Shown here one piece after another: positions 36,644 through 45,007 of a stretch of 64,000 nucleotides of DNA. A program made the position numbers and the translations under genes. Source of the DNA: an uncultured Bacteroidota bacterium (GTDB lineage: Bacteria > Bacteroidota > Bacteroidia > Flavobacteriales > Schleiferiaceae); contig CAJXNI010000002.1 in NCBI GenBank assembly GCA_913057235.1, forward strand, positions 124,001 to 188,000. Direction: 5' to 3'. The notes beneath the pieces were generated by a model. The model ran no database searches. It had not been told where the DNA came from and saw nothing but the letters and a program-made list of their open reading frames with translations. How positions within the stretch are numbered: position 1 is the first letter of the stretch; each line of letters opens with the position of its first letter.

Positions 36644-37450
36644 TTATGATTCTGGGTTTAAACTTGAAATTTTTTCTTGAATATTACTATACAGCTCTTT
36701 TACGTCTTGGGCGTAAGTGCTGTTTGGGTAGAGGTTCAAAAACTCACGGTAGGCGGTGCGGCTTTCTATAAAGCGCTGGCGTTTTTTACTGATGATACTG
36801 TTGTCAGCTAATTTGTAAGCGGCTAACAAGCGGTAATACAACACTTCTTCTCTAAATTCTGTATCAGGGTATTGATCTAATACATTGTTGAATGCTACAA
36901 CAGCTGCCTGAAAATGGCTGGTGCGGTAGTAAAGCTTAGCGCGATCAAAAGCTTTGATTTCCAATTTGGCTCTTAACTCATCAATGAGCTCATTGGCGCT
37001 TAGCAATTTATCACTACTGGGATAAAGGTTGGCAAAAAGCTGTAAGTCATTAATGGCTTTAAAAGTGTAGCTCTGGTCTAAGCTGGGCTCTGGCGATTGA
37101 AGATAGTAGCAATAACCGACCATGTAATAAGCCATTTCGGTTTTCTCATGGTTGGGGAAAGTTTTTGCGAAATTTTTATAATGGTAAGCCGCTAAAATGT
37201 AGTCTTCCAGGTAAAAGGAGGTCTCAGCATAATAATAATACACCTCGGCAGCCTTTTGGGTGCCGCGAAAAAGAATTAATAAGTCATCAAAAAGCGGGTA
37301 AGCCTTCTGATACTTTTCTTCTTCAAACAGCTCTTTGGCTACTTGGTACTTAAGCTCAGCATCATTGCTTTTAACCGCCTTCTGGTACTCACCACACGCG
37401 CTCATCAAAACAATGGCCAAAACGGTAAAAAATAGTTGTTGTACTCTCAT
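36644..37450 (-). CDS. bamD: Outer-membrane assembly lipoprotein BamD
   Basis: This 268-residue lipoprotein has a lipobox VLMSAC with Cys19, followed by TPR-like helical repeats (VAKELFEEEKYQKAYPLFDDL, YYYAETSFYLEDYILAAYHYKNF). BamD is part of the complex that folds beta-barrels into the outer membrane. It is the first gene of the five-gene operon ending with recN. Residues 200-225 form the usual last repeat with a long loop. Confidence 0.93.
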   Translation of the reverse strand: MRVQQLFFTVLAIVLMSACGEYQKAVKSNDAELKYQVAKELFEEEKYQKAYPLFDDLLILFRGTQKAAEVYYYYAETSFYLEDYILAAYHYKNFAKTFPNHEKTEMAYYMVGYCYYLQSPEPSLDQSYTFKAINDLQLFANLYPSSDKLLSANELIDELRAKLEIKAFDRAKLYYRTSHFQAAVVAFNNVLDQYPDTEFREEVLYYRLLAAYKLADNSIISKKRQRFIESRTAYREFLNLYPNSTYAQDVKELYSNIQEKISSLNPES

Positions 37451-37481
37451 TCTAAAACGAGCGGCAAAATTAGTAAATCTA

Positions 37482-38534
37482 TTAGGAATTACTGTTAACC
37501 GGAAGAAGGCTTGTTTTAGTATGCAAATGGGGTGGCTTTAAGGCACTAAATTCTTGGACTAACAGATTCTCAATTATTTGAGGCAGGATGTATGGGAAAG
37601 CTTTAGCAACTTTATTTTCACTGTAAATCCATCGGCCGATGAGCCTACAGGAACGGCTATTTAAAGTTTGTGCCACGGGCACGCCCATACGCTGTAATGC
37701 GGCCGCGTTACAGAGTTGCTCGTATTGGCCAGCAATAGGAATCACCAATAACTTTTTGCCTAAATGTAAGGCTTCGGCTGGGCTTTCAAATCCGGCAGAG
37801 GTGAGGATTCCCTGGCAGGTGCGTAGGCTTTCTGCAAAGGTTTGGGCATGGATGGGGCGCACTAAAACTTTACCTATTTGCTGAGGCGATTGAACTTCTT
37901 TAGAGAAAAGCTCCCAATGCGTATTCGTGAACTGGCTTAACCATTTGATCTGTTCTTTAAGACCATAGGCCGGTAAATACACGGTAAAATGCTCGCCTGT
38001 TACGGGCTCCATTTCTCGTATTTCTTTACGGATAACCGGGGTGAAGGTGTTGGACGAATACTTATCAAAGTGAAAGCCAATAGCTTTGTTAGGGGGCGCA
38101 TAATATTTAAGAATAAACTCTCCTAACCAGCTTTGGCGCTTAGGCCTTGGCGTGGTCTTTTTGAGAAATGCAGCCTGATGCCCCATTGCCACGCAGGTTT
38201 TACCCTTGAGCTTGCAAGACCAGGCGCTCACACATTCAAAATCATTAATTACCAAGTCATATTGATGCACTGGCAGTTGAATAATTTCTTTGAGCAGCCT
38301 TAGCAGGTTGTTTTTGAGCAAGGTTTTTAGCAGAGAAATACGGCCTTTTTGATTGTAAATGAACGTAAGTCCTTTGCTTTGGTATTTCACCGGAAAATCA
38401 AGTTCTACCTGACTTTGGTCACCCCCCAGCATTACGTCTACGTCTGCGTATTGCTTAAGAAGGGGTACTACTTCTCGGGCCCTAGCCACATGCCCATTAC
38501 CAGTTCCTTGCAGGGCGTATAGTATTTTAGGCAT
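37482..38534 (-). CDS. Glycosyltransferase (MJ1255-like, GT28/MGT fold)
   Basis: This 350-residue GT-B glycosyltransferase-like protein has the N-terminal GTGNGHVARAREVV loop (10-23) and the C-terminal donor-site segment TSAGFESPAEALHLGKKLLVIP, with Glu, as in the MJ1255/GT28 group. It likely transfers a sugar to a lipid or glycan. The start overlaps the LpxH-like stop by 1 nt (TGATG), so the two are coupled, suggesting an envelope-lipid role. Confidence 0.82.
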   Translation of the reverse strand: MPKILYALQGTGNGHVARAREVVPLLKQYADVDVMLGGDQSQVELDFPVKYQSKGLTFIYNQKGRISLLKTLLKNNLLRLLKEIIQLPVHQYDLVINDFECVSAWSCKLKGKTCVAMGHQAAFLKKTTPRPKRQSWLGEFILKYYAPPNKAIGFHFDKYSSNTFTPVIRKEIREMEPVTGEHFTVYLPAYGLKEQIKWLSQFTNTHWELFSKEVQSPQQIGKVLVRPIHAQTFAESLRTCQGILTSAGFESPAEALHLGKKLLVIPIAGQYEQLCNAAALQRMGVPVAQTLNSRSCRLIGRWIYSENKVAKAFPYILPQIIENLLVQEFSALKPPHLHTKTSLLPVNSNS

Positions 38535-39373
38535 CAGAGACTGGTGGTGTTAAGTGCAGTGATGCGTTCCCGCAAAAGATCAAAAGATAGTGCCTCAATC
38601 TCAATATCATCAGGGCTATGCTGCTCTTCTAAGGCGGTGTTATGCTCGTACAATTGCCAGTGGCCCTTGTGGTACTCCAAAGCGGTGAGGTTTTCTATCC
38701 AGTCGCCTGAGTTTAGGTACAAGACTTCACCTTTGTCGTTAGTGATTTTTCTAATTTGCGGCTGGTGAATATGACCACAAACCACATGGTCATAGCCGTT
38801 TTCAATAGCCAGCTCTGCTGCTGTTTCTTCAAAGTCAGTGATGAATTTTACTGCCTTTTTAACGCTGTTCTTTATTTTTTTAGAAAAGCTGTAGCGTTCA
38901 CGTCCCATTTTTTCAAGGCACCAATTGCTCACACTGTTGATTAAAATGAGTAAATCATAGCCCCAACCGCCTAAGCGTGCAATCCATTTAGCATTTTGAA
39001 TAGACGCGTCAAAAACATCACCGTGAAAAAACCAGGCTTTTCTGCCGTTGAGTTTTAATACGAGCTTATCACTTAGGTGGAGATTCCCCAGGTCTAAATC
39101 AGTGAATTTCCGCAAAGCCTCATCATGATTACCCGTGAGGTAATAGATTTGCGTGCCTTTGGAGGCCATGGAGAAAAGCTGCTTAATCACCTTGAGGTGG
39201 CTTTGTGGAAAGTAGCGCTTCCTGAATTGCCAAATGTCAATTATATCTCCGTTAAGGATAAGAGTTTTGGGCTTTATGGACTTCAGGTACTGGTAGCATT
39301 CTTTGGCCCGGCAGCCGTAGGTGCCCAGGTGTATATCTGATAATACCACCACTTCAACTTTGCGCTTTTTCAT
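38534..39373 (-). CDS. LpxH-like UDP-2,3-diacylglucosamine diphosphatase family protein
   Basis: This metallophosphoesterase of 279 residues has LSDIHLGT, NGDIIDIW, LTGNHDE, FHGDVFD and CGHIHQP, the full two-metal-site set. LpxH cleaves UDP-diacylglucosamine to lipid X in lipid A synthesis. ATG 39373 is preferred because family members begin a few residues before the first metal motif; the frame is open to 39430. It is translationally coupled to the glycosyltransferase gene. The 103-nt region upstream holds the promoter and a small hairpin (39485-39507). Confidence 0.82.
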   Translation of the reverse strand: MKKRKVEVVVLSDIHLGTYGCRAKECYQYLKSIKPKTLILNGDIIDIWQFRKRYFPQSHLKVIKQLFSMASKGTQIYYLTGNHDEALRKFTDLDLGNLHLSDKLVLKLNGRKAWFFHGDVFDASIQNAKWIARLGGWGYDLLILINSVSNWCLEKMGRERYSFSKKIKNSVKKAVKFITDFEETAAELAIENGYDHVVCGHIHQPQIRKITNDKGEVLYLNSGDWIENLTALEYHKGHWQLYEHNTALEEQHSPDDIEIEALSFDLLRERITALNTTSL

Positions 39374-39533
39374 AGTTGTAAAGAGCTTTTTAAAAACTGT
39401 GTAAATTTTTTTTAAAAAGGTTAAGCCCAAATTAAGGGCACTTTAAGAGCGTTACTCTTATTAACGGTGGTTTGTTGGTAACGTATCCCCGCAAAAACTC
39501 GCGGGATGCTTAACTTGAACCAAATTTTAAAAA

Positions 39534-40250
39534 ATGGAATTAGCAGATCTGGAAGCCTACTTTGTAGACATAGGCGGGCAGTTTATCAGTAGCTCTTTTA
39601 CCATGCGGGAAAAGCTCCCCTCAATTAAGGCATTGGTTTTTGATTGGGACGGGGTATTTAACGATGGTTCTAAGGGAGCCAATGCAAACAGTAACTTCAG
39701 TGATGTAGACGCCATGGGCGTGAGTCTTATGCGCTATGGCATTTACCGGAGCACCGGGGCGCATTTAAAAGTAGCCATTATTTGTGGAGATCAAAACCCC
39801 TCGGCTTTAGCCTGGGCAAAAAGAGACCATATAAATGCCGTGTATGAAAACTGCAAAAACAAGGAAATGGCCTTTTTGCATTTCTGCGATAATGCCAACC
39901 TAAGCCCTGGTGAAGTAGCTTACTTTTACGATGATGTACTGGATTTGCCTATAGCGGCTAAGGCAGGGTTGCGTTTTGCAGTGGGGCGCTTAGCCAATCC
40001 ACTATTTCTAAAATATGTGGAACATCATCACCTGGCCGATTACATTAGCGCAGCGCAAGGAAATGAGCATGCCGTTAGGGAATTTTCGGAGCTGTTTACC
40101 GCTTTGTTGAATCAACAATTTGAGGCAGTGGCCAGCCGAGCGGCCTTTGACGAAACTTATCAGCGCTTTGCGCAGCAATGCAGCACCACTTCTTTGGAAC
40201 AATGGGCAGAAAAAAACGGTTCTTTACAGCAAATTAATCCATCAACATAA
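39534..40250 (+). CDS. KdsC-like HAD-superfamily phosphatase
   Basis: This 238-residue HAD phosphatase has the first motif FDWDGVFNDG (nucleophile Asp), the second-motif region AIICGDQN, and YFYDDVLDLP for the Mg-binding Asp pair. KdsC-type enzymes release phosphate from Kdo-8-phosphate in lipopolysaccharide core synthesis; here the substrate is inferred by family only. The 60-residue C-terminal extension (about 175-238) is not part of KdsC. It is 15 nt upstream of the DUF2911 gene. Confidence 0.8.
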   Translation: MELADLEAYFVDIGGQFISSSFTMREKLPSIKALVFDWDGVFNDGSKGANANSNFSDVDAMGVSLMRYGIYRSTGAHLKVAIICGDQNPSALAWAKRDHINAVYENCKNKEMAFLHFCDNANLSPGEVAYFYDDVLDLPIAAKAGLRFAVGRLANPLFLKYVEHHHLADYISAAQGNEHAVREFSELFTALLNQQFEAVASRAAFDETYQRFAQQCSTTSLEQWAEKNGSLQQINPST

Positions 40251-40265
40251 AAACAGAAATACCCT

Positions 40266-41135
40266 ATGAGAAAATTAGCAACACTTTTACTGTGTGCCGC
40301 TTTTACCTTACCCAGTGTGGCCCAGGAATTACCACAGCCCAGCCCTTCAGCTACACTCCAGCAACGCGTAGGTCTCACAGATGTAACGGTTAAATATTCC
40401 AGACCCAGCGTTAAGGACCGTGAGGTTTTTGGTACCCTGGTACCCTATGATGAACTCTGGCGCACGGGAGCCAACAAGGCTACGCAAATCACCTTTTCTA
40501 CCCCAGTAAATTTTGGTGGCGAAGAGGTAGCAGCCGGTACTTACTCTTTGTTTTCAATTCCCTCTCAAGCCGAATGGACCGTTATTCTTAACAAAGAAAC
40601 AGAGCTTTGGGGCACCGGGAATTTTGACGAAGGCAAAAACGTAGCGGTTGTGGAAGTGCAGCCCATGGAAGCTGAAACGCAGGAGAGCTTCACTATTGAC
40701 GTAAACGAATTACGCAATGAAACCGCGCTACTGACCTTGCATTGGGAAAACACCAAAGTTGCCGTGCCCATTAAGGTAAAAACGCAGCAAAAAGCACTTG
40801 AAAATATTAAGGTAGCCATTGGCGAAGCCAAAGATGAGGACAAGTGGCGCGTGTACCGTAACGCTGCCAATTATTACTTCAATAATGATATTGATGATAA
40901 AATGGCTTTAGATTACGTAAACCAGTCTATTGCGCTTAACCGCGATAGCTGGTACAGTCATTACCTCCAATCAGAGATACTGGCTGACCTAGGCTCTTAC
41001 GATAAGGCTGTAAAATCAGCCAGCATGGCCCTTGAAATGGGGCAAGCTGAAGCCGAAGCTAAAGATCAAGAGTTTAGCTACAATAAAATGATATCGGAGG
41101 CTATTGCCGATTACAAAAAGAAGATGAAAAAGTAA
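40266..41135 (+). CDS. DUF2911 exported protein with TPR-like C-terminus
   Basis: This 289-residue protein has a signal peptide ending SVAQ. DUF2911 is recognised by VKYSRPSVKDREVFGTLVPYDELWRTGANKATQI, and a beta-sandwich follows (SIPSQAEWTVILNK). The last about 100 residues (YRNAANYYFNNDIDDKMALDYVNQSI...) form TPR-like helices. The function is unknown. It is downstream of the KdsC-like gene and ends at a terminator located in pdxH. Confidence 0.87.
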   Translation: MRKLATLLLCAAFTLPSVAQELPQPSPSATLQQRVGLTDVTVKYSRPSVKDREVFGTLVPYDELWRTGANKATQITFSTPVNFGGEEVAAGTYSLFSIPSQAEWTVILNKETELWGTGNFDEGKNVAVVEVQPMEAETQESFTIDVNELRNETALLTLHWENTKVAVPIKVKTQQKALENIKVAIGEAKDEDKWRVYRNAANYYFNNDIDDKMALDYVNQSIALNRDSWYSHYLQSEILADLGSYDKAVKSASMALEMGQAEAEAKDQEFSYNKMISEAIADYKKKMKK

Positions 41136-41147
41136 GCACTTCGGGCC

Positions 41148-41786
41148 TTAAGGCGCAAGGCGAACAGTTTCCCACTGTTCGCCTTTTTTTATGTATTGAA
41201 TACGGTCATGAAGGCGGCTGGGTCTGCCCTGCCAAAACTCCACTCTTTCAGGCATTACGCGGTAGCCGCCCCAATGCGGTGGACGCGGCACCTCATTACC
41301 AAACTTTTCTTTATAGTGCTTTTGGCGCTTTTCCAATTCCTCACGGCTGGCGATTTCTGTGCTTTGCGGTGAAACCCACGCTCCTATCTGACTACCTAAG
41401 GGGCGGCTTTTGAAATAGGCTTCTGATTCTTCCTCCGTCATTTTACCAACCTTTCCCTCTACCCGAATCTGTTGTTCCAGTTCAGGCCAAAAGAAAGTGA
41501 GGCTAACCCAGGCATTTTCAGCCATTTGTTGCCCTTTATGACTTTGGTAATTGGTATAAAATTCAAAGCCACCTTTATCCACACCTTTTAGCAGCAGTAC
41601 GCGGCTGCTTACCCTCCCCTCGGAAGAAGCCGTAGCCAAAATAAAAGCATTAGCATCTTTAGGTTCTGTTTTTTTGTACGCACTAAACCAGGCTTTAAAT
41701 TGATCAAGTGGTTGATCAGCTACCTCGGCCAGCTCTAAAGTTCCTTTTTGATAGTTTTCGCGTAAATCCTGTAATTCTTCCTTCAT
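41148..41786 (-). CDS. pdxH: Pyridoxamine 5'-phosphate oxidase
   Basis: This 212-residue FMN-dependent oxidase makes pyridoxal 5'-phosphate. FMN-binding RVLLLKG, FYTNYQSHKG and the C-terminal signature PHWGGYRVMPERVEFWQGRPSRLHDR are present. The start at 41786 is preferred, as family members begin a few residues before LRENYQKG; the frame opens 7 codons earlier. Its last codons contain the terminator hairpin of the convergent DUF2911 gene. Confidence 0.95.
   Translation of the reverse strand: MKEELQDLRENYQKGTLELAEVADQPLDQFKAWFSAYKKTEPKDANAFILATASSEGRVSSRVLLLKGVDKGGFEFYTNYQSHKGQQMAENAWVSLTFFWPELEQQIRVEGKVGKMTEEESEAYFKSRPLGSQIGAWVSPQSTEIASREELEKRQKHYKEKFGNEVPRPPHWGGYRVMPERVEFWQGRPSRLHDRIQYIKKGEQWETVRLAP
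41157..41190 (+). terminator. Strong terminator of the DUF2911 gene, embedded in pdxH
   Basis: A 12-bp perfect stem AAGGCGAACAGT/ACTGTTCGCCTT with a 5-nt loop is followed by seven T. It lies inside the final codons of the convergent pdxH gene (encoding KKGEQWETVRL). Confidence 0.9.
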
Positions 41787-41838
41787 AAAACCGTTTAATC
41801 CTTGCAAAAATAAAGTAGTACAATTACATTGGGGCTAT

Positions 41839-42402
41839 ATGAAGAATGAATCTCTGTTACCCCAAGCCGGAAGACTGCTGATTGCACAACCTCTGTTAGG
41901 GGATCCTAACTTTGATAAGGCTGTAGTACTGTTAACTGATCATAATCCACAGGGCAGTGTGGGGTTTGTACTTAATCGTCCTTTAAGCTTTAACCTCAAC
42001 GAGTTATTAATTGATTTCCCGCCACTTAAAGGCGTTGTATACTATGGGGGACCGGTGCGGGATGACAGTTTGTTTTTCATCCACCGTAAGGGAGATTTGA
42101 TTCCTGGAGGACAACCTATTGCCAATGGCTGGCATTGGGGTGGTGACTTGGAACCCTTGAAAGAGTTAATCCGCTCGGAGCTCATTCAAACTAACGACAT
42201 TCGTTTTTACTTAGGCTATAGTGGCTGGGGCGCGCGGCAGCTAGAAGATGAACTGGAACAAAAAAGCTGGCTGGTAAACGAAGCAAGTTCTGTGAACCCC
42301 TTTACCGATAAACCTGGTGACATGTGGTTGCAAGTGATGCGCAGCCAAGGTGAAGAGTTTTCTATTTGGTTAAACGCGCCCAGTGACCCTAGTTTGAATT
42401 AA
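41839..42402 (+). CDS. YqgE/AlgH family protein
   Basis: This 187-residue cytoplasmic protein matches YqgE/AlgH: PQAGRLLIAQPLLGDPNFDKAVVLL, GSVGFVLNRPL, VYYGGPVRDDSLFFIH and the late FYLGYSGWGARQLEDEL. The family has no settled function. It is divergent from pdxH and overlaps the convergent aminotransferase gene by 14 nt. A possible promoter is TTG-N20-TACATTGG (41802-41832), with one mismatch. Confidence 0.92.
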   Translation: MKNESLLPQAGRLLIAQPLLGDPNFDKAVVLLTDHNPQGSVGFVLNRPLSFNLNELLIDFPPLKGVVYYGGPVRDDSLFFIHRKGDLIPGGQPIANGWHWGGDLEPLKELIRSELIQTNDIRFYLGYSGWGARQLEDELEQKSWLVNEASSVNPFTDKPGDMWLQVMRSQGEEFSIWLNAPSDPSLN

Positions 42403-43240
42403 GCGCTACCTCGGTATTCAGGCGCTGTAAAATTTTGGCGGTTTTAGTGGAAACAAAGGTTTTCTTTCGGTAACGTTCTACCCAGCGTATTCCTTGAATT
42501 GAATTGGTTAAAAACACTTCCTCGGCCTTTTGTAGTTTAAAGGGTGAAAAAGCTTCTTCCCTTACGGTTAAACCTATTTTTGGAGCAAAAGCTAAAATTT
42601 TCTTCCGGATGATTCCTTTCAGACAGCCCGTACTCAGCGGTGGAGTCAAGAGCTCATCCCCATCAATTAAAAACAGGTTTGAGCTAATAGCTTCACATAC
42701 TTCTTTATCAGGATTTAGTAAGAGGCATTCGTCCAACCCATTTTCTTGTCGGTACACAGAGGCTACCACATACAGCTGAGCCGAGGTGGTTTTTATGTTG
42801 GAAAGCAAGCCTTTGGCTTTGTAAAAATCTTTGTAAAGGTCAATATTCAAACCCTGTTCATTCAATTGAAAGCTTGCCTCATTCAGAGGTGTAGCCGTAA
42901 TTAAATAATCTATTTTATTATTTTCAGGTGTGTAGAATCCTCCGTTTTTACGCGTAACCAAAATTTTGACCCGAGCGGCCTTTTCCTTTAGTCCATTCGC
43001 CTCTACGCACTGCTTCAGTTTTTCCTCTAAAAATTCGGGTGAAAAGCTCATGGGTATTTCCATACGCATAATACGCATCCCTTCCATTAAACGGAAATAG
43101 TGATCTTCCCAAAAATTAATCCTGCCAAAGGAATACCTGAGGGTTTCAAAAACTCCGTCTCCGTAGTTTAAACCACGGTTTCCCGGATGGACCGAAAAAT
43201 GCTCATCGGTGTAAACCTGATCATTAAAAATAAAAGCCAT
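42389..43240 (-). CDS. Aminotransferase class IV (branched-chain aminotransferase or aminodeoxychorismate lyase type)
   Basis: This PLP-dependent class IV enzyme has about 283 residues. NYGDGVFETLR (start region), the PLP Lys in LLSNIKTTSAQ, EAISSNLFLID and TGCLKGIIRKKI are the family landmarks. It could be a branched-chain aminotransferase or a PabC-type 4-amino-4-deoxychorismate lyase. The preferred start is 43240, because the upstream extension to 43279 lies inside a terminator hairpin. In Bacteroidota this gene is often next to pdxH and yqgE. Confidence 0.87.
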   Translation of the reverse strand: MAFIFNDQVYTDEHFSVHPGNRGLNYGDGVFETLRYSFGRINFWEDHYFRLMEGMRIMRMEIPMSFSPEFLEEKLKQCVEANGLKEKAARVKILVTRKNGGFYTPENNKIDYLITATPLNEASFQLNEQGLNIDLYKDFYKAKGLLSNIKTTSAQLYVVASVYRQENGLDECLLLNPDKEVCEAISSNLFLIDGDELLTPPLSTGCLKGIIRKKILAFAPKIGLTVREEAFSPFKLQKAEEVFLTNSIQGIRWVERYRKKTFVSTKTAKILQRLNTEVALNSN

Positions 43241-43253
43241 AAAGTGAGGTATT

Positions 43254-43288
43254 GAAAAAGCCCTGCTTGTTTTTGCCAAGCAGGGCTT
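43254..43288 (-). terminator. Intrinsic terminator of the esterase gene
   Basis: On the minus strand, AAGCCCTGCTTG pairs with CAAGCAGGGCTT (12 bp, 7-nt loop), followed by five T. It lies 31 nt past the esterase stop and just before the aminotransferase start. Confidence 0.85.
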
Positions 43289-43318
43289 TAATTACTCTTT
43301 AATAAGCGGATTGTTTAG

Positions 43319-44974
43319 CTATTGCTTTACAAATCTCTGAAGGGATGTTCCTTTGTTGGTATTTAGCTTGAGAAAATACACTCCCTTGCTAAGCTGCGTA
43401 ATGTTTATACGGTTACTCAGGTTTGAAACTTCGCCTTGCATCGCAACCGATCCACCTGTATTAAGCACCTCAAAGTTGTTTACTACCAAGTCTGCATCAG
43501 TGATGGTTAAGTTCAGCTCGTTACCAGCCGGGTTAGGATACAGGTCTACAAAATTGTTTACCGCATACTCTTCATTGCCAATGAGATTTAGGGTAAACAT
43601 CATTCTAGGCACAGCATAGCCTAAAATGGTGTCTTGATAGGTTCTACCAAAGCTAGGCGACATATTAGGGTTACCCGCTAAGCCTTGCTGATGGTAGGTT
43701 ACAGGCGGGTTAGAACCAGGAACTGTCTGCGAAGCAATGGGGCCATTAGGATCCCACCACTGCCAAGGTGAACCTACATTTAAAAATAAGTTACCACTGG
43801 TAGTTAACGGACGAATTACCGGATAAAGACCTTCTACGTTGGTATTTACGCTAATGGTATCAAAAGGTGCCGGGAAAATATAAGCGTAGGTTTGTCCGTA
43901 ACGCGCGCGAGCAGCCTGGGTAATGGGGTCATTAAAAGTTTGGCTGGTGAAAGACGCGTTGTTACCCAGCTGATTAGCCTTTTGCATAAACACGTTGGCA
44001 CCCGACACATCCACAACGTCTTCTTGAGTGGTTGGCACTACTACCGTTCCATTCCCAAAAGGCGCAAAAGGGTCCCGTACACTGTGAAAAGCCACCATGG
44101 CCGGATCACCAGCTTCAAGCCAGGAAATATCGGCTAATGCGCCACCCATATTCAGGCAGAAGCTGATATCAGTAGGTTGTCCGTTGTCTTCATACAGATT
44201 TAGTAAACCACCTAAACCTTCAATATTGCCCACCTGATTAGAGTCTACGAAAGAACTGCTGGTAGCTGGATTAATAAACTTAGGAATTTCCACTTCAGAC
44301 CATTTGTCTAGGGTTGCATAAGCTAAAGCCACATAACCTCCAGAACCTTCACCAAAAAAGGCGATTTTGGTAGGGTCAATGCCTAGATTAGACGCATCTG
44401 CGCGGGTAACCCTTACCAATTCTTTCATATCGTGAATAGCGCGATACACAGCGTTTAATAATTGTGCCCTGCGTACAAACTGGTTGGGATCTAAGGGGTT
44501 CCAGCCTAAACGGTAGTTGGCAGCAATAGCTACAAAACCGCGTTTAGCCAGCTTCTCACACATAACAATAGCTGAGCTATCATTCTTAGAACCATTAATA
44601 CCCCCATTGACACCGGGTGGTAAAAAGTTACCAGTGTGAATGTAAATGGCCAAGGGTCGGTTGCTTACCGTATCGCCCACGGGTTCATAAATATCCATTT
44701 TCACTTCCGTAACTTTCAAATCTGAGTTAGCATCCGCTGGATCATAGTAGGTGGCTGGAATAGGCTGACCCGTTGCAATTGCTGTTTTAATTGCGGTAAG
44801 GTCTGCCTGCACCTGAGCAGGGTCACTAAAGTCTGAGGTCAAAAAGTCAATGTTAGTGGCGTAAGTAACATCAGATGTTACATTTACCTGTGAGAATACC
44901 TCGTCATTGTAGCGAGTTTGGGCAAATGTAACTCCCGAGGCCAGAGCCATAATCAGAAGTAGCCGTTTTTTCAT
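43319..44974 (-). CDS. Secreted alpha/beta hydrolase (carboxylesterase-like) with T9SS sorting domain
   Basis: This protein of about 551 residues has a signal peptide MKKRLLLIMALASGVTFAQ (start 44974). It contains a carboxylesterase-like domain with the elbow GEGSGGYVA; the GEGSG serine is the expected nucleophile. The C-terminus is a type A T9SS sorting domain (NFVDLYPNPAGNELNLTI ... LQRFVKQ). It would be secreted through the type IX system to act on an ester-bearing polymer or lipid outside. It lies 33 nt downstream of a TonB-dependent receptor gene and ends in a terminator. Confidence 0.87.
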   Translation of the reverse strand: MKKRLLLIMALASGVTFAQTRYNDEVFSQVNVTSDVTYATNIDFLTSDFSDPAQVQADLTAIKTAIATGQPIPATYYDPADANSDLKVTEVKMDIYEPVGDTVSNRPLAIYIHTGNFLPPGVNGGINGSKNDSSAIVMCEKLAKRGFVAIAANYRLGWNPLDPNQFVRRAQLLNAVYRAIHDMKELVRVTRADASNLGIDPTKIAFFGEGSGGYVALAYATLDKWSEVEIPKFINPATSSSFVDSNQVGNIEGLGGLLNLYEDNGQPTDISFCLNMGGALADISWLEAGDPAMVAFHSVRDPFAPFGNGTVVVPTTQEDVVDVSGANVFMQKANQLGNNASFTSQTFNDPITQAARARYGQTYAYIFPAPFDTISVNTNVEGLYPVIRPLTTSGNLFLNVGSPWQWWDPNGPIASQTVPGSNPPVTYHQQGLAGNPNMSPSFGRTYQDTILGYAVPRMMFTLNLIGNEEYAVNNFVDLYPNPAGNELNLTITDADLVVNNFEVLNTGGSVAMQGEVSNLSNRINITQLSKGVYFLKLNTNKGTSLQRFVKQ

Positions 44975-45007
44975 TTTTGAAACATTTAAATTAAACATAA
45001 AACTTGA

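Noticed and set aside
39485..39507. Small hairpin before the KdsC-like gene
   Set aside because: The stem is short and bulged and no T-run follows, so it is noted only in the LpxH-like entry.
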